NCBI RefSeq assembly: GCF_001013475.1 | Contig: NZ_JZEF01000003.1 | Location: forward strand, 898,427 to 962,426 | Direction of reading: 5' to 3' | DNA length: 64,000 nucleotides | Origin: Xanthomonas arboricola pv. juglandis | GTDB taxonomy: Bacteria; Pseudomonadota; Gammaproteobacteria; Xanthomonadales; Xanthomonadaceae | Part shown: in pieces, positions 27,867 through 35,621 of the stretch | How the letters are laid out: each line of letters begins with the position of its first letter | Numbering within the stretch: position 1 is the first letter of the stretch | The notes under the pieces: model-generated | What the model saw: the letters and a program-made list of their open reading frames with translations, nothing else | Told to the model about the DNA's origin: nothing | Databases searched by the model: none | Made by a program: the position numbers and the translations under genes

Positions 27867-27902
27867 ATTATGCCGGGATGCCTGGTGTCACACAGATGAC
27901 AC
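27867..27902 (-). promoter_or_regulatory. putative PhoB box and -10 of the alkaline phosphatase gene
   Basis: On the minus strand GTGTCAT-CTGT-GTGACAC (27902 to 27885) is an 18-bp Pho box with matches of 6/7 and 5/7 to CTGTCAT-N4-CTGTCAC. Twelve bases downstream is CATAAT (27872-27867), a good -10, 26 bases before the start codon. It is also a near-perfect inverted repeat (TGTCA-N6-TGACA). Confidence 0.6.
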
Positions 27903-27983
27903 GCCGCTGTTCCAGTCGTGGCCTCGCGGGCGGCGCGGGCCTGGGCTATGGTGCATGCACTCTCCCCCCGGATGATTCGACGC

Positions 27984-29324
27984 ATGACATTGGTCTCGGC
28001 CTGGTTGCGCATTCCGTTCTGGCAACGCGTGGTGGCCGGCTTCGTGCTCGGCGCAATCGCCGGCGCTGCCATGGGCCCGGCCGCCGATGTGTGGTTCGGC
28101 CCGCTCGGCGATCTGTACGTCACCCTGATCAAGATGATCGCGATCCCGCTGGTGTTCTTTGCGGTGATCAATGCGATCTCCTCGCTGCACGGGCAAAAAT
28201 CCGTCGCCGCGCTCGGTGGGCGCACCTTCCTGTGGTTCGTCATCACCGCCGCGCTGGCGGTGGGCGTGGGCCTGGCGGTGGGCACGTTGATGCAACCCGG
28301 CGCCGGCCATTTCAGCCTGAGCGTGGATTCGGCCTGGAAACCGCGCGATGTGCCCAGCCCGATCAAGGTGCTGCTGGACGTGGTGCCCTCCAACCCGTTC
28401 TACGCACTGACCGGCATCGGCACCAAGACCAATGCGGCCGGCGAAACGGTACTGGCTGCCGGGCGCGGATCGATCCTGCCGGTGATCTTCTTTGCTGCGC
28501 TGCTGGGCTTTGCGATGGTCAAGCTCGGCGAGCGTGTGGCCGAGGCACGCAAGCTCACCGCGCAGTTGAGCGACATCATGATCCAGGTCACCCGCTTCGT
28601 GCTGGAGATGACCCCGCTCGGCACCTTCGGGCTGATCGCCAGCCTGGTCGGCAGCTACGGCTTCGAGAAACTGCTGCCGTTCGGCAATTTCGTGCTGGCG
28701 CTGTATGTGGCGTGCGCGATCCATATCGTGGTGGTCTACAGCAGCCTGTTGTTGCTGCATGGATTGAATCCGTGGAAGTTCTTCCGCGGCGCGGCGCCGG
28801 GCATGCAGGTGGCCTTCGTCAGTTCATCGAGCTTTGCCGCGATGCCGGTGGCGATGCGCTCGATCACGCACAACCTGGGCGTCAGCAAGGACTACGCCGC
28901 GTTCGCGGTGCCGCTGGGTGCCAGCATCAAGATGGATGGCTGCGGTGCGATCTTCCCGGCCCTATGCGCGGTGTTCATCGCCCAATACACCGGCGTGCCG
29001 CTGACCGCCAACCAGTACTTCGTGGTGTTGATCGCCTCGGTGCTGGGCAGCTTCGGCACCGCCGGCGTGCCCGGCACCGCGGTGATCATGGCCACGGTGG
29101 TGTTGAGCGCGGCCAATCTACCGCTGGAAGTGATCGGCTACCTGTATGCGATCGACCGCATCCTCGACATGATGCGCACCATGACCAACGTGACCGGGCA
29201 GATGCTGGTGCCGGTGCTGGTGGCCAAGGAAACCGGCCTGCTCGACAAGGCGGTTTACGAGTCGGCCTCGACCAATGTGGGCCTGGAAGATCCGCTGACC
29301 GATCGCGCGCCGACGCAGCGCTGA
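27984..29324 (+). CDS. dicarboxylate/amino acid:cation symporter
   Basis: An inner-membrane secondary transporter of the DAACS (GltP/DctA) family that couples uptake of C4-dicarboxylates or acidic amino acids to protons or sodium. The 446-residue product has about eight to ten membrane segments and the family motifs VSSSSFAAMPVAMRSI (Ser-rich reentrant loop), KMDGCGAIFPALCAVFIAQ (reentrant loop near the metal site) and GTAGVPGTAVIMATVVLSAA, with a C-terminal DRILDMMRTMTNVTGQ. Substrate is not determinable: DctA and GltP are both possible. ATG 27984 is preceded by in-frame ATG 27972, so the start is uncertain by four residues. It begins about 140 bases from the divergent alkaline phosphatase, and the next gene starts nine bases after its stop. 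Confidence 0.9.
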   Translation: MTLVSAWLRIPFWQRVVAGFVLGAIAGAAMGPAADVWFGPLGDLYVTLIKMIAIPLVFFAVINAISSLHGQKSVAALGGRTFLWFVITAALAVGVGLAVGTLMQPGAGHFSLSVDSAWKPRDVPSPIKVLLDVVPSNPFYALTGIGTKTNAAGETVLAAGRGSILPVIFFAALLGFAMVKLGERVAEARKLTAQLSDIMIQVTRFVLEMTPLGTFGLIASLVGSYGFEKLLPFGNFVLALYVACAIHIVVVYSSLLLLHGLNPWKFFRGAAPGMQVAFVSSSSFAAMPVAMRSITHNLGVSKDYAAFAVPLGASIKMDGCGAIFPALCAVFIAQYTGVPLTANQYFVVLIASVLGSFGTAGVPGTAVIMATVVLSAANLPLEVIGYLYAIDRILDMMRTMTNVTGQMLVPVLVAKETGLLDKAVYESASTNVGLEDPLTDRAPTQR

Positions 29325-29333
29325 CCGCCGCCG

Positions 29334-30170
29334 ATGCGCGCCGGATTTCCCACGCTGCGTGATCGCCTGCAGCAGTTGCCCGAGTTGCACAGCGTCGATG
29401 GCGTGTTGGTGCAGCGGTCGTTGGCCGACGACCCGCTCGAGCAGCAGTATCTGCAGGTTCGGCGCAAGGAAGGCCGGCTCTACACCGATGCACAGGTGCG
29501 CAGCCTGCCGCGTCCCGGCGGCAAACTCGGTGCCAGTCTGGAATGGCAGGTGCGTGCGCTGTCCAGCGCCTTGCTGGTCCAGCACCTGCGCGCGCAGGCA
29601 GGCGAGGGCGCCATTGCCGAACTGGGCTGCGGCAACGGCTGGCTATCGCAGCTGTTGGCGCAGTCGCTGCAGCGCGACGTCTGCGGCATCGACGTCAACC
29701 GCACTGAACTGACCCAGGCCGCGCGCGTGTTCGGCCACGACCAGCGCCTGAGCTTTATCGCCGCCGACATCCAGACCCTGGCGCTGCCACGCGATCTGTT
29801 CGACGTCATCGTGGTGCCGGCCTGCATCCAGTATTTCGCCGACCCTGCGGCATTGGTCGTGCGCCTGCTCGCCCAACTGCGCGACGGCGGCGAGCTGCAC
29901 ATCCTCGACAGCCCGCTGTATGCGGATGCACAAGCCGCCAACGCAAGCGCCGCGCGCAGCCTGCGCTACTTCACCGAACTGGGCGTTCCGGCGCTGGCCG
30001 CGCATTACCACCAGCACACCTACGCCAGCTTCGACCGCTTTGTGGTGCAGCGACTGTTCGACCCGCGCCGCCCGGGTGCGCGCCTGCGGCGGATGCTCAG
30101 GATGAAACAACCCCACTTTCCCTGGCTGTGTCTGCGCAGGCAGGACAACCTGGATGCGCTGCGTTCGTGA
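29334..30170 (+). CDS. class I SAM-dependent methyltransferase
   Basis: A 278-residue cytoplasmic protein with a Rossmann-fold SAM site: motif I AIAELGCGNGWLSQLLAQ (about residue 84), motif post-I VCGIDVNRTEL, then IAADIQTLALP and FDVIVVPACIQYFADPAALVVRLLAQLRDGGELHILD. The N-terminal third is helical and the last 70 residues are Arg-rich, ending MKQPHFPWLCLRRQDNLDALRS. It is not UbiE or any other methyltransferase I can name, so the substrate is unknown. The 9-base gap after the symporter suggests co-transcription; it is followed by the thioesterase 107 bases later. Confidence 0.8.
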   Translation: MRAGFPTLRDRLQQLPELHSVDGVLVQRSLADDPLEQQYLQVRRKEGRLYTDAQVRSLPRPGGKLGASLEWQVRALSSALLVQHLRAQAGEGAIAELGCGNGWLSQLLAQSLQRDVCGIDVNRTELTQAARVFGHDQRLSFIAADIQTLALPRDLFDVIVVPACIQYFADPAALVVRLLAQLRDGGELHILDSPLYADAQAANASAARSLRYFTELGVPALAAHYHQHTYASFDRFVVQRLFDPRRPGARLRRMLRMKQPHFPWLCLRRQDNLDALRS

Positions 30171-30276
30171 GTGAAGCGTCGGTCCTGCCGGACGCGGCGT
30201 CAGGCGTTTGCGTTGGGCGCGCTGACGTCCCACCCGCATGGCACACTGCCAGCTCATCCATTGACGGGGGCGGGCG

Positions 30277-30768
30277 GTGATTGGCCAACAGCGTGATCTG
30301 ACATTTCGTTTTCTGGCCGAGCCCAGCGACGTCAACTTCGGCGGCAAGGTGCATGGCGGCGTGGTGATGAAGTGGATCGACCAGGTCGGCTTTGCCGCAG
30401 CCAGTGGCTGGAGCGGGCATTACTGCGTCACCGTGGCGGTGGGCGGCATCCGTTTCGTGGCGCCCGTGCGGATCGGCGATCTGGTCGCGGTGTCGGCCAA
30501 GCTGGTCTACACCGGCCGCACCAGCATGCACTTCGCCATCGACGTGCGGGCGCGCAGCCCGATGGGCGGCGACTCGCGGCTGTGCACGCATTGCATCATC
30601 GTGTTCGTGGCGATGGACCCGGATGGTGTCACGCCGGTGGAAGTGCCTTCCTGGCGGCCGGACACGCCCGAGGATCAGCGCCTGGCCGAGTACGCGCTCA
30701 AGGTGATGGAACTGAGCAAGGGCATCGAGGACACAATGGCGCATTACCAGGCCGATGCCGCGCGCTGA
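30277..30768 (+). CDS. acyl-CoA thioesterase, hotdog fold (YciA-like)
   Basis: Hydrolyses acyl-CoA to free acid and CoA. The 163-residue product has the hotdog-fold core: DLTFRFLAEPSDVNFGGKVHGGVVMKWIDQVGFAA (helix with the catalytic Asp), SGHYCVTVAVGGIRFVAPVRIGDLV and RTSMHFAIDVRARS, CTHCIIVFVAMD. Length and motifs suit the acyl-CoA thioesterase/BACH group. The GTG 30277 start has a GGGGGCGGG stretch upstream. It ends 92 bases before a strong bidirectional terminator. The true acyl specificity is unknown. Confidence 0.88.
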   Translation: MIGQQRDLTFRFLAEPSDVNFGGKVHGGVVMKWIDQVGFAAASGWSGHYCVTVAVGGIRFVAPVRIGDLVAVSAKLVYTGRTSMHFAIDVRARSPMGGDSRLCTHCIIVFVAMDPDGVTPVEVPSWRPDTPEDQRLAEYALKVMELSKGIEDTMAHYQADAAR

Positions 30769-30860
30769 TCGCGGTGGCAAGGTGCGCGGTGCTGCGTACG
30801 TGACCCAGATGCGTGCGCGGCGACGGTAGGGAGCTTCCGCGCAAAGACCGTCCACCACGA

Positions 30861-30889
30861 GAAAGGCCGCGGGATCTCCGCGGCCTTTC
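30861..30889. terminator. bidirectional terminator
   Basis: A 12-bp perfect stem GAAAGGCCGCGG/CCGCGGCCTTTC with a GATCT loop lies between the convergent thioesterase and NlpC/P60 genes. Stretches of A on the left and T on the right make it work in both directions. Confidence 0.9.
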
Positions 30890-30917
30890 TGTCGTGCAGT
30901 GGATCAGCTGCTCGGGA

Positions 30918-31667
30918 TCACAGCACCCGACGTGCCTGGATGAACTTCTCGCTCCAGTAACCGCTGGCCAGCGAATCCACGCGCACGTCCTTGCCGCGGC
31001 TGGGTGCGTGCAGGAACTTGCCATCGCCGACCACCAGGCCCACGTGGTCGATGCGGCCACGCCTGCCGAAGAACACCAGATCGCCTGCCTTGAGCGCGTT
31101 GGGGTCCTTGATCAGTTCTGCAGACTCGTCGCGCGCGATGTCGCGCGACACGCGCGGCAAGTCGATGCCCAGGGCGGTCTTGAACACGTAGCCGACCAGG
31201 CCGCTGCAGTCGAAACCTTCGGTGGACTCGCCGCCCCAGACGTACGGGGTGCCGAGCAGGGCCATGGCGCGTTGCAGGATCACCTGCACACGGCTGTCGG
31301 CCACGGCGTTCTGGGCAGCATTGGCTGCGCTCTGGGAGACGTCGTAATTGGCCAGCAGGCGGCTGAGGTCACCGGCGAACATCGCCGAGCGGTCCATCAG
31401 CGGAATGGCGTCGTTGGCGGCCAGGTGCGGAAGCAGGGCGGCCAGTGTTGCGGTGGCAGCGGCGTCGGCGCGGCTGCGGGTTGCGGCTTTCTCGGCGGCG
31501 ACGGCGCTGTCTGGCGTGGTCGTCTGCGGAGCGGATGCGGTGCCGTTGGCGGTCTGGGCCAGGGCGGGTAGGGCTGCGAGCCAAAGGGCGGTGGCGCATA
31601 GCAGGCGGAGCGGTTTCCGGGGCGGAAGCGGTGCGGCGCCAGTGTTGATCTGTTCGTCGTTCGTCAC
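30918..31667 (-). CDS. NlpC/P60 family cell-wall hydrolase (gene 1)
   Basis: A 249-residue exported cysteine peptidase that probably cuts peptidoglycan cross-bridges. Residues about 17-37 form a signal peptide (RKPLRLLCATALWLAALPALAQ). A helical middle segment precedes the NlpC/P60 domain, with Cys in EGFDCSGLVGYVFK, His in IDHVGLVVGDGKF and the third polar residue in LHAPSRGKDV, the full catalytic set. GTG 31667 is the start. The neighbouring NlpC/P60 gene on the same strand shares the domain, and a CRP/Clp-type site lies upstream. Physiological role is inferred from the family. Confidence 0.9.
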   Translation of the reverse strand: MTNDEQINTGAAPLPPRKPLRLLCATALWLAALPALAQTANGTASAPQTTTPDSAVAAEKAATRSRADAAATATLAALLPHLAANDAIPLMDRSAMFAGDLSRLLANYDVSQSAANAAQNAVADSRVQVILQRAMALLGTPYVWGGESTEGFDCSGLVGYVFKTALGIDLPRVSRDIARDESAELIKDPNALKAGDLVFFGRRGRIDHVGLVVGDGKFLHAPSRGKDVRVDSLASGYWSEKFIQARRVL

Positions 31668-31758
31668 GCGGGAATCACAATTCTGCTGTCGATGCGGGAT
31701 GATGCCTTGGTGAAAGAATCGTTACGTTCAAAAAAGGTTAAATTTCCGTTTTATGAAA

Positions 31759-31774
31759 CGTGATGTGCATCACA
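31759..31774. promoter_or_regulatory. CRP/Clp-type binding site
   Basis: CGTGA-TGTGCA-TCACA matches TGTGA-N6-TCACA at nine of ten consensus positions. It lies 92 bases upstream of the first NlpC/P60 gene (minus strand) and just before the stop of the second. In xanthomonads Clp is the CRP-like regulator controlled by cyclic di-GMP, so this would be a candidate site; this is inference. Confidence 0.55.
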
Positions 31775-31776
31775 TA

Positions 31777-32322
31777 TCAGGGCAAAACCCGCTTTGAACC
31801 TGAATAATGGTCACGCCAGTAGGCGCCATCCAGGAAATCCAAGCGGACGGTACCGCCGGTATTCGGAGCATGTACGAAGCGGCCTTCACCGACATAAATG
31901 CCGACATGGGTCACGTTGCCGCTGGAGCCGAAGAACACCAGGTCGCCGGTGGTCAACTGCTCCGGCGGGATGCGCGGGCCCTGCACCGCGGCCAGCTCAC
32001 GCGAGGTGCGTGGCAGCGACAGTGCCAGTACATCCTTGTAGACATAGGTAACCAGCCCGCTGCAGTCGAAGCCGGTTTCCGGCGTATTGCCGCCGAAGCG
32101 GTACGGCGTGCCGACCAGGCCCAGCGCGCGCATCAGGATGTTGTTGGCGGCGGCCGGGTTGGACGGCGGCACCTGCGGCCAGACGCGGGGTGCCGCTGGC
32201 GGGGTGGCGGCCGGTCGACGGACCGGCGCCTGTGCGCAACCGCCCAGCAGCACGAGCAGGCCCAGCAACGAACTGACCGCGGCGTAGCGGGCGCGGGCGG
32301 CGAAAACTGGCGTGATATGCAT
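31777..32322 (-). CDS. NlpC/P60 family lipoprotein (gene 2)
   Basis: A 181-residue peptidoglycan hydrolase-like lipoprotein. The signal peptide ends in the lipobox LLGGC (Cys about residue 26), then a proline-rich linker (RRPAATPPAAPRVWPQVPP), then a compact NlpC/P60 domain: GTPYRFGGNTPETGFDCSGLVTYVYK (catalytic Cys), GNVTHVGIYVGEGRFVHAPNTGG (His and third residue). I chose ATG 32322 (MHITPVF); no strong ribosome-binding site supports it and ATG 32358 would add 12 residues. It is about half the size of gene 1 and upstream of it on the same strand; the pair may have arisen by duplication. The SlyD-like gene is divergent, 110 bases away. Confidence 0.9.
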   Translation of the reverse strand: MHITPVFAARARYAAVSSLLGLLVLLGGCAQAPVRRPAATPPAAPRVWPQVPPSNPAAANNILMRALGLVGTPYRFGGNTPETGFDCSGLVTYVYKDVLALSLPRTSRELAAVQGPRIPPEQLTTGDLVFFGSSGNVTHVGIYVGEGRFVHAPNTGGTVRLDFLDGAYWRDHYSGSKRVLP

Positions 32323-32431
32323 GGAGCCGGGATAATGGGCGGTTCGAAAGGTCGCCATGATGGCGGCGCACCCGGCGGCCGACAAGCCGTCCTCCACCGT
32401 CTGCCACCGGGCAGCCTATCCAGAGCCAGGC

Positions 32432-32911
32432 ATGAAGATCGAAAAAGACAGCGTCGTCCGCTTCCACTACACCGTTTCCGAGTTCGGCCAGGAGCCGATC
32501 GAGAGCTCCAAGGAGCGTGACCCGTTGGCGATCATGATCGGCCACGGCAACATCATTCCGGGCCTGGAAGCGGCCATGATGGACAAGGAAGCCGGCGACA
32601 GCTTCGGCGTGGACGTCAAGGCCACCGAAGCCTACGGCGAATACCGCGAAGGCCTGAGCCAGCGCGTGCCCAAGAAGCACTTCGGCGCCACCAAGCTGGT
32701 CCCGGGCACCCAGGTGGTGCTGCAGACCAACTTCGGCCCGCGCGCAGTGACGGTGCAGAAGGTCGGCATGAGCGTGGTCGACGTCGATCTCAATCACCCG
32801 ATGGCCGGCAAGGACCTGCACTTCGACGTGGAGATCATCGAGGTGCGCGAAGCCACCCAGGAAGAGCGCGACCACGGGCATGTGCATGGCGAAGGCGGCC
32901 ATCACCACTGA
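32432..32911 (+). CDS. SlyD-like FKBP-type peptidyl-prolyl isomerase
   Basis: A cytoplasmic prolyl isomerase and chaperone of the SlyD class. The 159-residue product has the FKBP core MKIEKDSVVRFHYTVSEF, IGHGNIIPGLEAAMMDKEAGDSF, the insert-in-flap domain (KATEAYGEYREGLSQRVPKKHFG), VLQTNFGPRAVTVQKVG, DLNHPMAGKDLHFDVEI, and a His-rich tail from residue about 146 (HGHVHGEGGHHH), which in SlyD binds nickel and other metals. ATG 32432 follows CCAGG. The tail is much shorter than the metal-binding tail of E. coli SlyD, so it is best called SlyD-like. Confidence 0.9.
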   Translation: MKIEKDSVVRFHYTVSEFGQEPIESSKERDPLAIMIGHGNIIPGLEAAMMDKEAGDSFGVDVKATEAYGEYREGLSQRVPKKHFGATKLVPGTQVVLQTNFGPRAVTVQKVGMSVVDVDLNHPMAGKDLHFDVEIIEVREATQEERDHGHVHGEGGHHH

Positions 32912-33118
32912 GCGCAGTCCTCACACGGCCCGTGTGGCAGGCGGACCGATGCGGGCAACCTGTAGGATCGGCATGCACCGCACGGTGATGCCGGCTTGCA
33001 CGCGCCGATCGTGTCCGTGTGACCAGCGTTGGCTGGATGTGTTTCCGCGGCCCGCCATCTCGGCGGGCTGTTTGCATGTTGCGCGCCGCGATCGCCGCGC
33101 CGCGCTGCCCGAGCCGAG

Positions 33119-34363
33119 ATGACTTCGCGCGATCCTCTGCTGCCCATCGCAACCAGCGAGCGAATCGCGGTGCTCGACGTGCTGCGCGGTTTTGCGCTGC
33201 TGGGCATCCTGCTGATGAATATCGAAGCCTTCGTCGGCCCGCTCGATCTGGCGGTCACCGGCGTGGAGCCGCATTGGCACGGCGCCGACCGGGTTGCCGA
33301 TGCGCTGGTGTACCTGTTGGTGCAGGGCAAGTTCTACACGCTGTTCTCGTTGCTGTTCGGCATGGGCTTTGCGGTGATGGCGCAACGCGCCGCGCAGGCC
33401 GGGCGCGCGTTGTTGGGCACCTATCTGCGTCGTACCGTCGGGCTGCTGGTGATCGGGCTGCTGCATGCGTTGCTGCTGTGGTCCGGCGATGTGCTGGTCA
33501 CCTACGCCTTGCTGGCCTTGTTGCTGCTGGCCACACGCTCGGTGCCGACGGTGACGCTGCCGTGGCTTGCCGCGCTGGTCTACTGTTGCGCGCCCGCGTT
33601 GATGCTGCTGTACGGCGTCGCAGGCACCTTGATGCAGCTCGATCCGGCGGCTGCCGTGGAATGGAAAACCGCGGTGGCCGATGCGGCGCAACAGGCGGCA
33701 GCGAACGTGCAGGCACAGCGCGCCGCCTTCGGGAGCGGCAGCTATGCGCAAGCGACGCTGCAGCGCTGGCACGACCTGCAGCACGCGATGACCGGGCTGA
33801 GCATCAATGGCCCGGCGATGCTCGGCATGTTCCTGCTGGGCAGCTGGTTTGTGCGCAGTGGCGCGATCGCCGCGCCCGAGCGCTTCCCGCGCCTGTTTCG
33901 GGCCCTGCGCTACGGGGTGCTGCCGCTCGGGCTGGGCGTGATGGGGGTGAGCTACGCGCTGGAACCGTGGATCGATCCGGCGCGGCTGGATCTGCGCCTG
34001 TCGGGTGCGTTCGCGTTGTCGCTGATTGCCGGCCCGCTGATGAGCCTGGGCTATGCGGCGTGGGTGGTGCGCCTGGCGCCGCGCCTGGCATGGCTTGCGC
34101 CCGCCGGGCGCATGGCGCTGAGCAACTACCTGCTGCAATCGCTGGTGTGCACGTGGATCTTCTACGGTTACGGGCTGGGCTATTTCGAGCAGCTGCCGCG
34201 CGTATGGCAGCTGCCGTTCGCGCTGGCGCTGTTCGCGCTGCAGGTGGTGTTGAGCCAATTGTGGTTACGCTGGTTCCGCTTCGGGCCGATGGAATGGCTA
34301 TGGCGTAGCGTGACCTATCTGCGTGTGCCGCCGATGCGTCGCAGCAACGCGCGCGTGGGGTAG
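33119..34363 (+). CDS. DUF418 family membrane protein
   Basis: A 414-residue polytopic inner-membrane protein. It opens with SERIAVLDVLRGFALLGILLMNIE, the usual start of DUF418 proteins, then FYTLFSLLFGMGFAVMAQRA and TVGLLVIGLLHALLLWSGDVLVTYALLALLLL, and ends with the DUF418 segment APAGRMALSNYLLQSLVCTWIFYGYG and LRWFRFGPMEWLWRSVTY. About nine to ten membrane helices are likely. Its transport or signalling role is unproven. ATG 33119 follows GAGCCGAG. It is eight bases before the amino-acid dehydrogenase gene, so the two are probably co-transcribed. Confidence 0.88.
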   Translation: MTSRDPLLPIATSERIAVLDVLRGFALLGILLMNIEAFVGPLDLAVTGVEPHWHGADRVADALVYLLVQGKFYTLFSLLFGMGFAVMAQRAAQAGRALLGTYLRRTVGLLVIGLLHALLLWSGDVLVTYALLALLLLATRSVPTVTLPWLAALVYCCAPALMLLYGVAGTLMQLDPAAAVEWKTAVADAAQQAAANVQAQRAAFGSGSYAQATLQRWHDLQHAMTGLSINGPAMLGMFLLGSWFVRSGAIAAPERFPRLFRALRYGVLPLGLGVMGVSYALEPWIDPARLDLRLSGAFALSLIAGPLMSLGYAAWVVRLAPRLAWLAPAGRMALSNYLLQSLVCTWIFYGYGLGYFEQLPRVWQLPFALALFALQVVLSQLWLRWFRFGPMEWLWRSVTYLRVPPMRRSNARVG

Positions 34364-34370
34364 TGCACAC

Positions 34371-35621
34371 ATGAGTGCCGCGCCTGTCGATGTGGTGGTG
34401 GTCGGTGCCGGTGCCATTGGGCTGGCGACTGCGCTGGCACTGGTCGAAGCGGGCCGGCAGGTGCACGTGCTCGATGCCGGTGCGGTGGGTGCGGCGACGT
34501 CGTACGGCAACTGCGGCACCATCACGCCGAGCCATGCGCCGCCGCTGGCAGCGCCGGGCATGATCGCGCAGGCGCTGAAGTGGATGCTGACGCCGGACGC
34601 GCCGCTGTATATCCGGCCACGTCTGGACCCGACGCTGTGGCGCTGGTTGCTGCAGTTCGCGCAGCGTTGCAATACGCGTCACTGGCAGGCCAGCGCGCAG
34701 GCGCGCGCGGCGTTGCTGGGCGATGCGCGGCAACGCTTCGACGACTGGGTCGAGCGCTATGCGCTGGACTGCGAATTTCGCAGCGATGGGCTGGACTACG
34801 TGTTTGCCGACGCGCGCCGCTTTGCGCACTATCGCCACGAGTGCGGCATGCTTGCGCAGTGGGGTATCCAGGCCGAGATGATCGAGGGTGCCGACTACGT
34901 GCGCCAGGATCCGGCATTCCGCGCGGGCATTGCCGGTGCGATCCATTTCCCCGGCGATGCGCATCTGCGCCCGGAGCGCTACACCGCAGAACTGGCAAGA
35001 GTGCTGCGCGCGCGTGGTGCGGTGATCCAGGCGCAGTGCCGCGTCGATGCGGTGGTGCCGGACGCATGTGGCGCGTGCGTGCACACCGCGCGTGGGCGAC
35101 TGCAGGCGCGCGAGGTGGTCATCGCAACCGGCCCATGGTCGCCGCTGCTGGCGGCGCAACTGGGCTTGCGTCTGCCGGTGCAGGCCGGCAAGGGTTATTC
35201 GATCACCTATACCGCCCCGGCGCTGATGCCGCGTCGCCCGGTGGTGCTGAAGGACCGTTGGGTGTTCGTGGTGCCGTGGCGCGATCGCCTGCGGATCGGC
35301 AGCACGATGGAATTCTCCGGGCACGACACCCACCTCAACCCCACGCGCCTTGCGGCACTGGAGCGCGCAGCGGCCGATTATCTGCATACGCCGGCCGGTC
35401 CGGCCGTGATCGAGCGCTGGTATGGATGGCGACCGATGACCTGGGACGACGTGCCGGTGCTGGGCGCGGTGCCGGGCCGTCCTCACGTCTGGCTCGCAGC
35501 CGGACATGGCATGCTCGGCATCAGCATGAGCACTGCAAGCGGACAACTGATGGCCGACCTGATCACGGGCCGCGCACCTGCGCTGGACCCGCATCCCTTC
35601 CGGGCGGAGCGCTTCGCATGA
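34371..35621 (+). CDS. FAD-dependent D-amino acid dehydrogenase-like oxidoreductase
   Basis: A DadA-type flavoenzyme that oxidises D-amino acids (or related N-substituted amino acids) to keto acids. The 416-residue product has the N-terminal dinucleotide-binding motif VVVVGAGAIGLATALALVEAG, then YGNCGTITPSHA, which in this family contacts the FAD, a substrate region with WLLQFAQRC, GVLARGAVI-like second nucleotide strand (ARGRLQAREVVIATGPWSPLL), and the C-terminal GWRPMTWDDVPVLGAVP with AAGHGMLGISMSTASGQLMADLITG. Gene 4 bases overlap gor (ATGA, 35618-35621), so it is probably translated together with glutathione reductase. Substrate unknown; it could be a D-amino acid or sarcosine-type oxidase. 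Confidence 0.86.
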   Translation: MSAAPVDVVVVGAGAIGLATALALVEAGRQVHVLDAGAVGAATSYGNCGTITPSHAPPLAAPGMIAQALKWMLTPDAPLYIRPRLDPTLWRWLLQFAQRCNTRHWQASAQARAALLGDARQRFDDWVERYALDCEFRSDGLDYVFADARRFAHYRHECGMLAQWGIQAEMIEGADYVRQDPAFRAGIAGAIHFPGDAHLRPERYTAELARVLRARGAVIQAQCRVDAVVPDACGACVHTARGRLQAREVVIATGPWSPLLAAQLGLRLPVQAGKGYSITYTAPALMPRRPVVLKDRWVFVVPWRDRLRIGSTMEFSGHDTHLNPTRLAALERAAADYLHTPAGPAVIERWYGWRPMTWDDVPVLGAVPGRPHVWLAAGHGMLGISMSTASGQLMADLITGRAPALDPHPFRAERFA

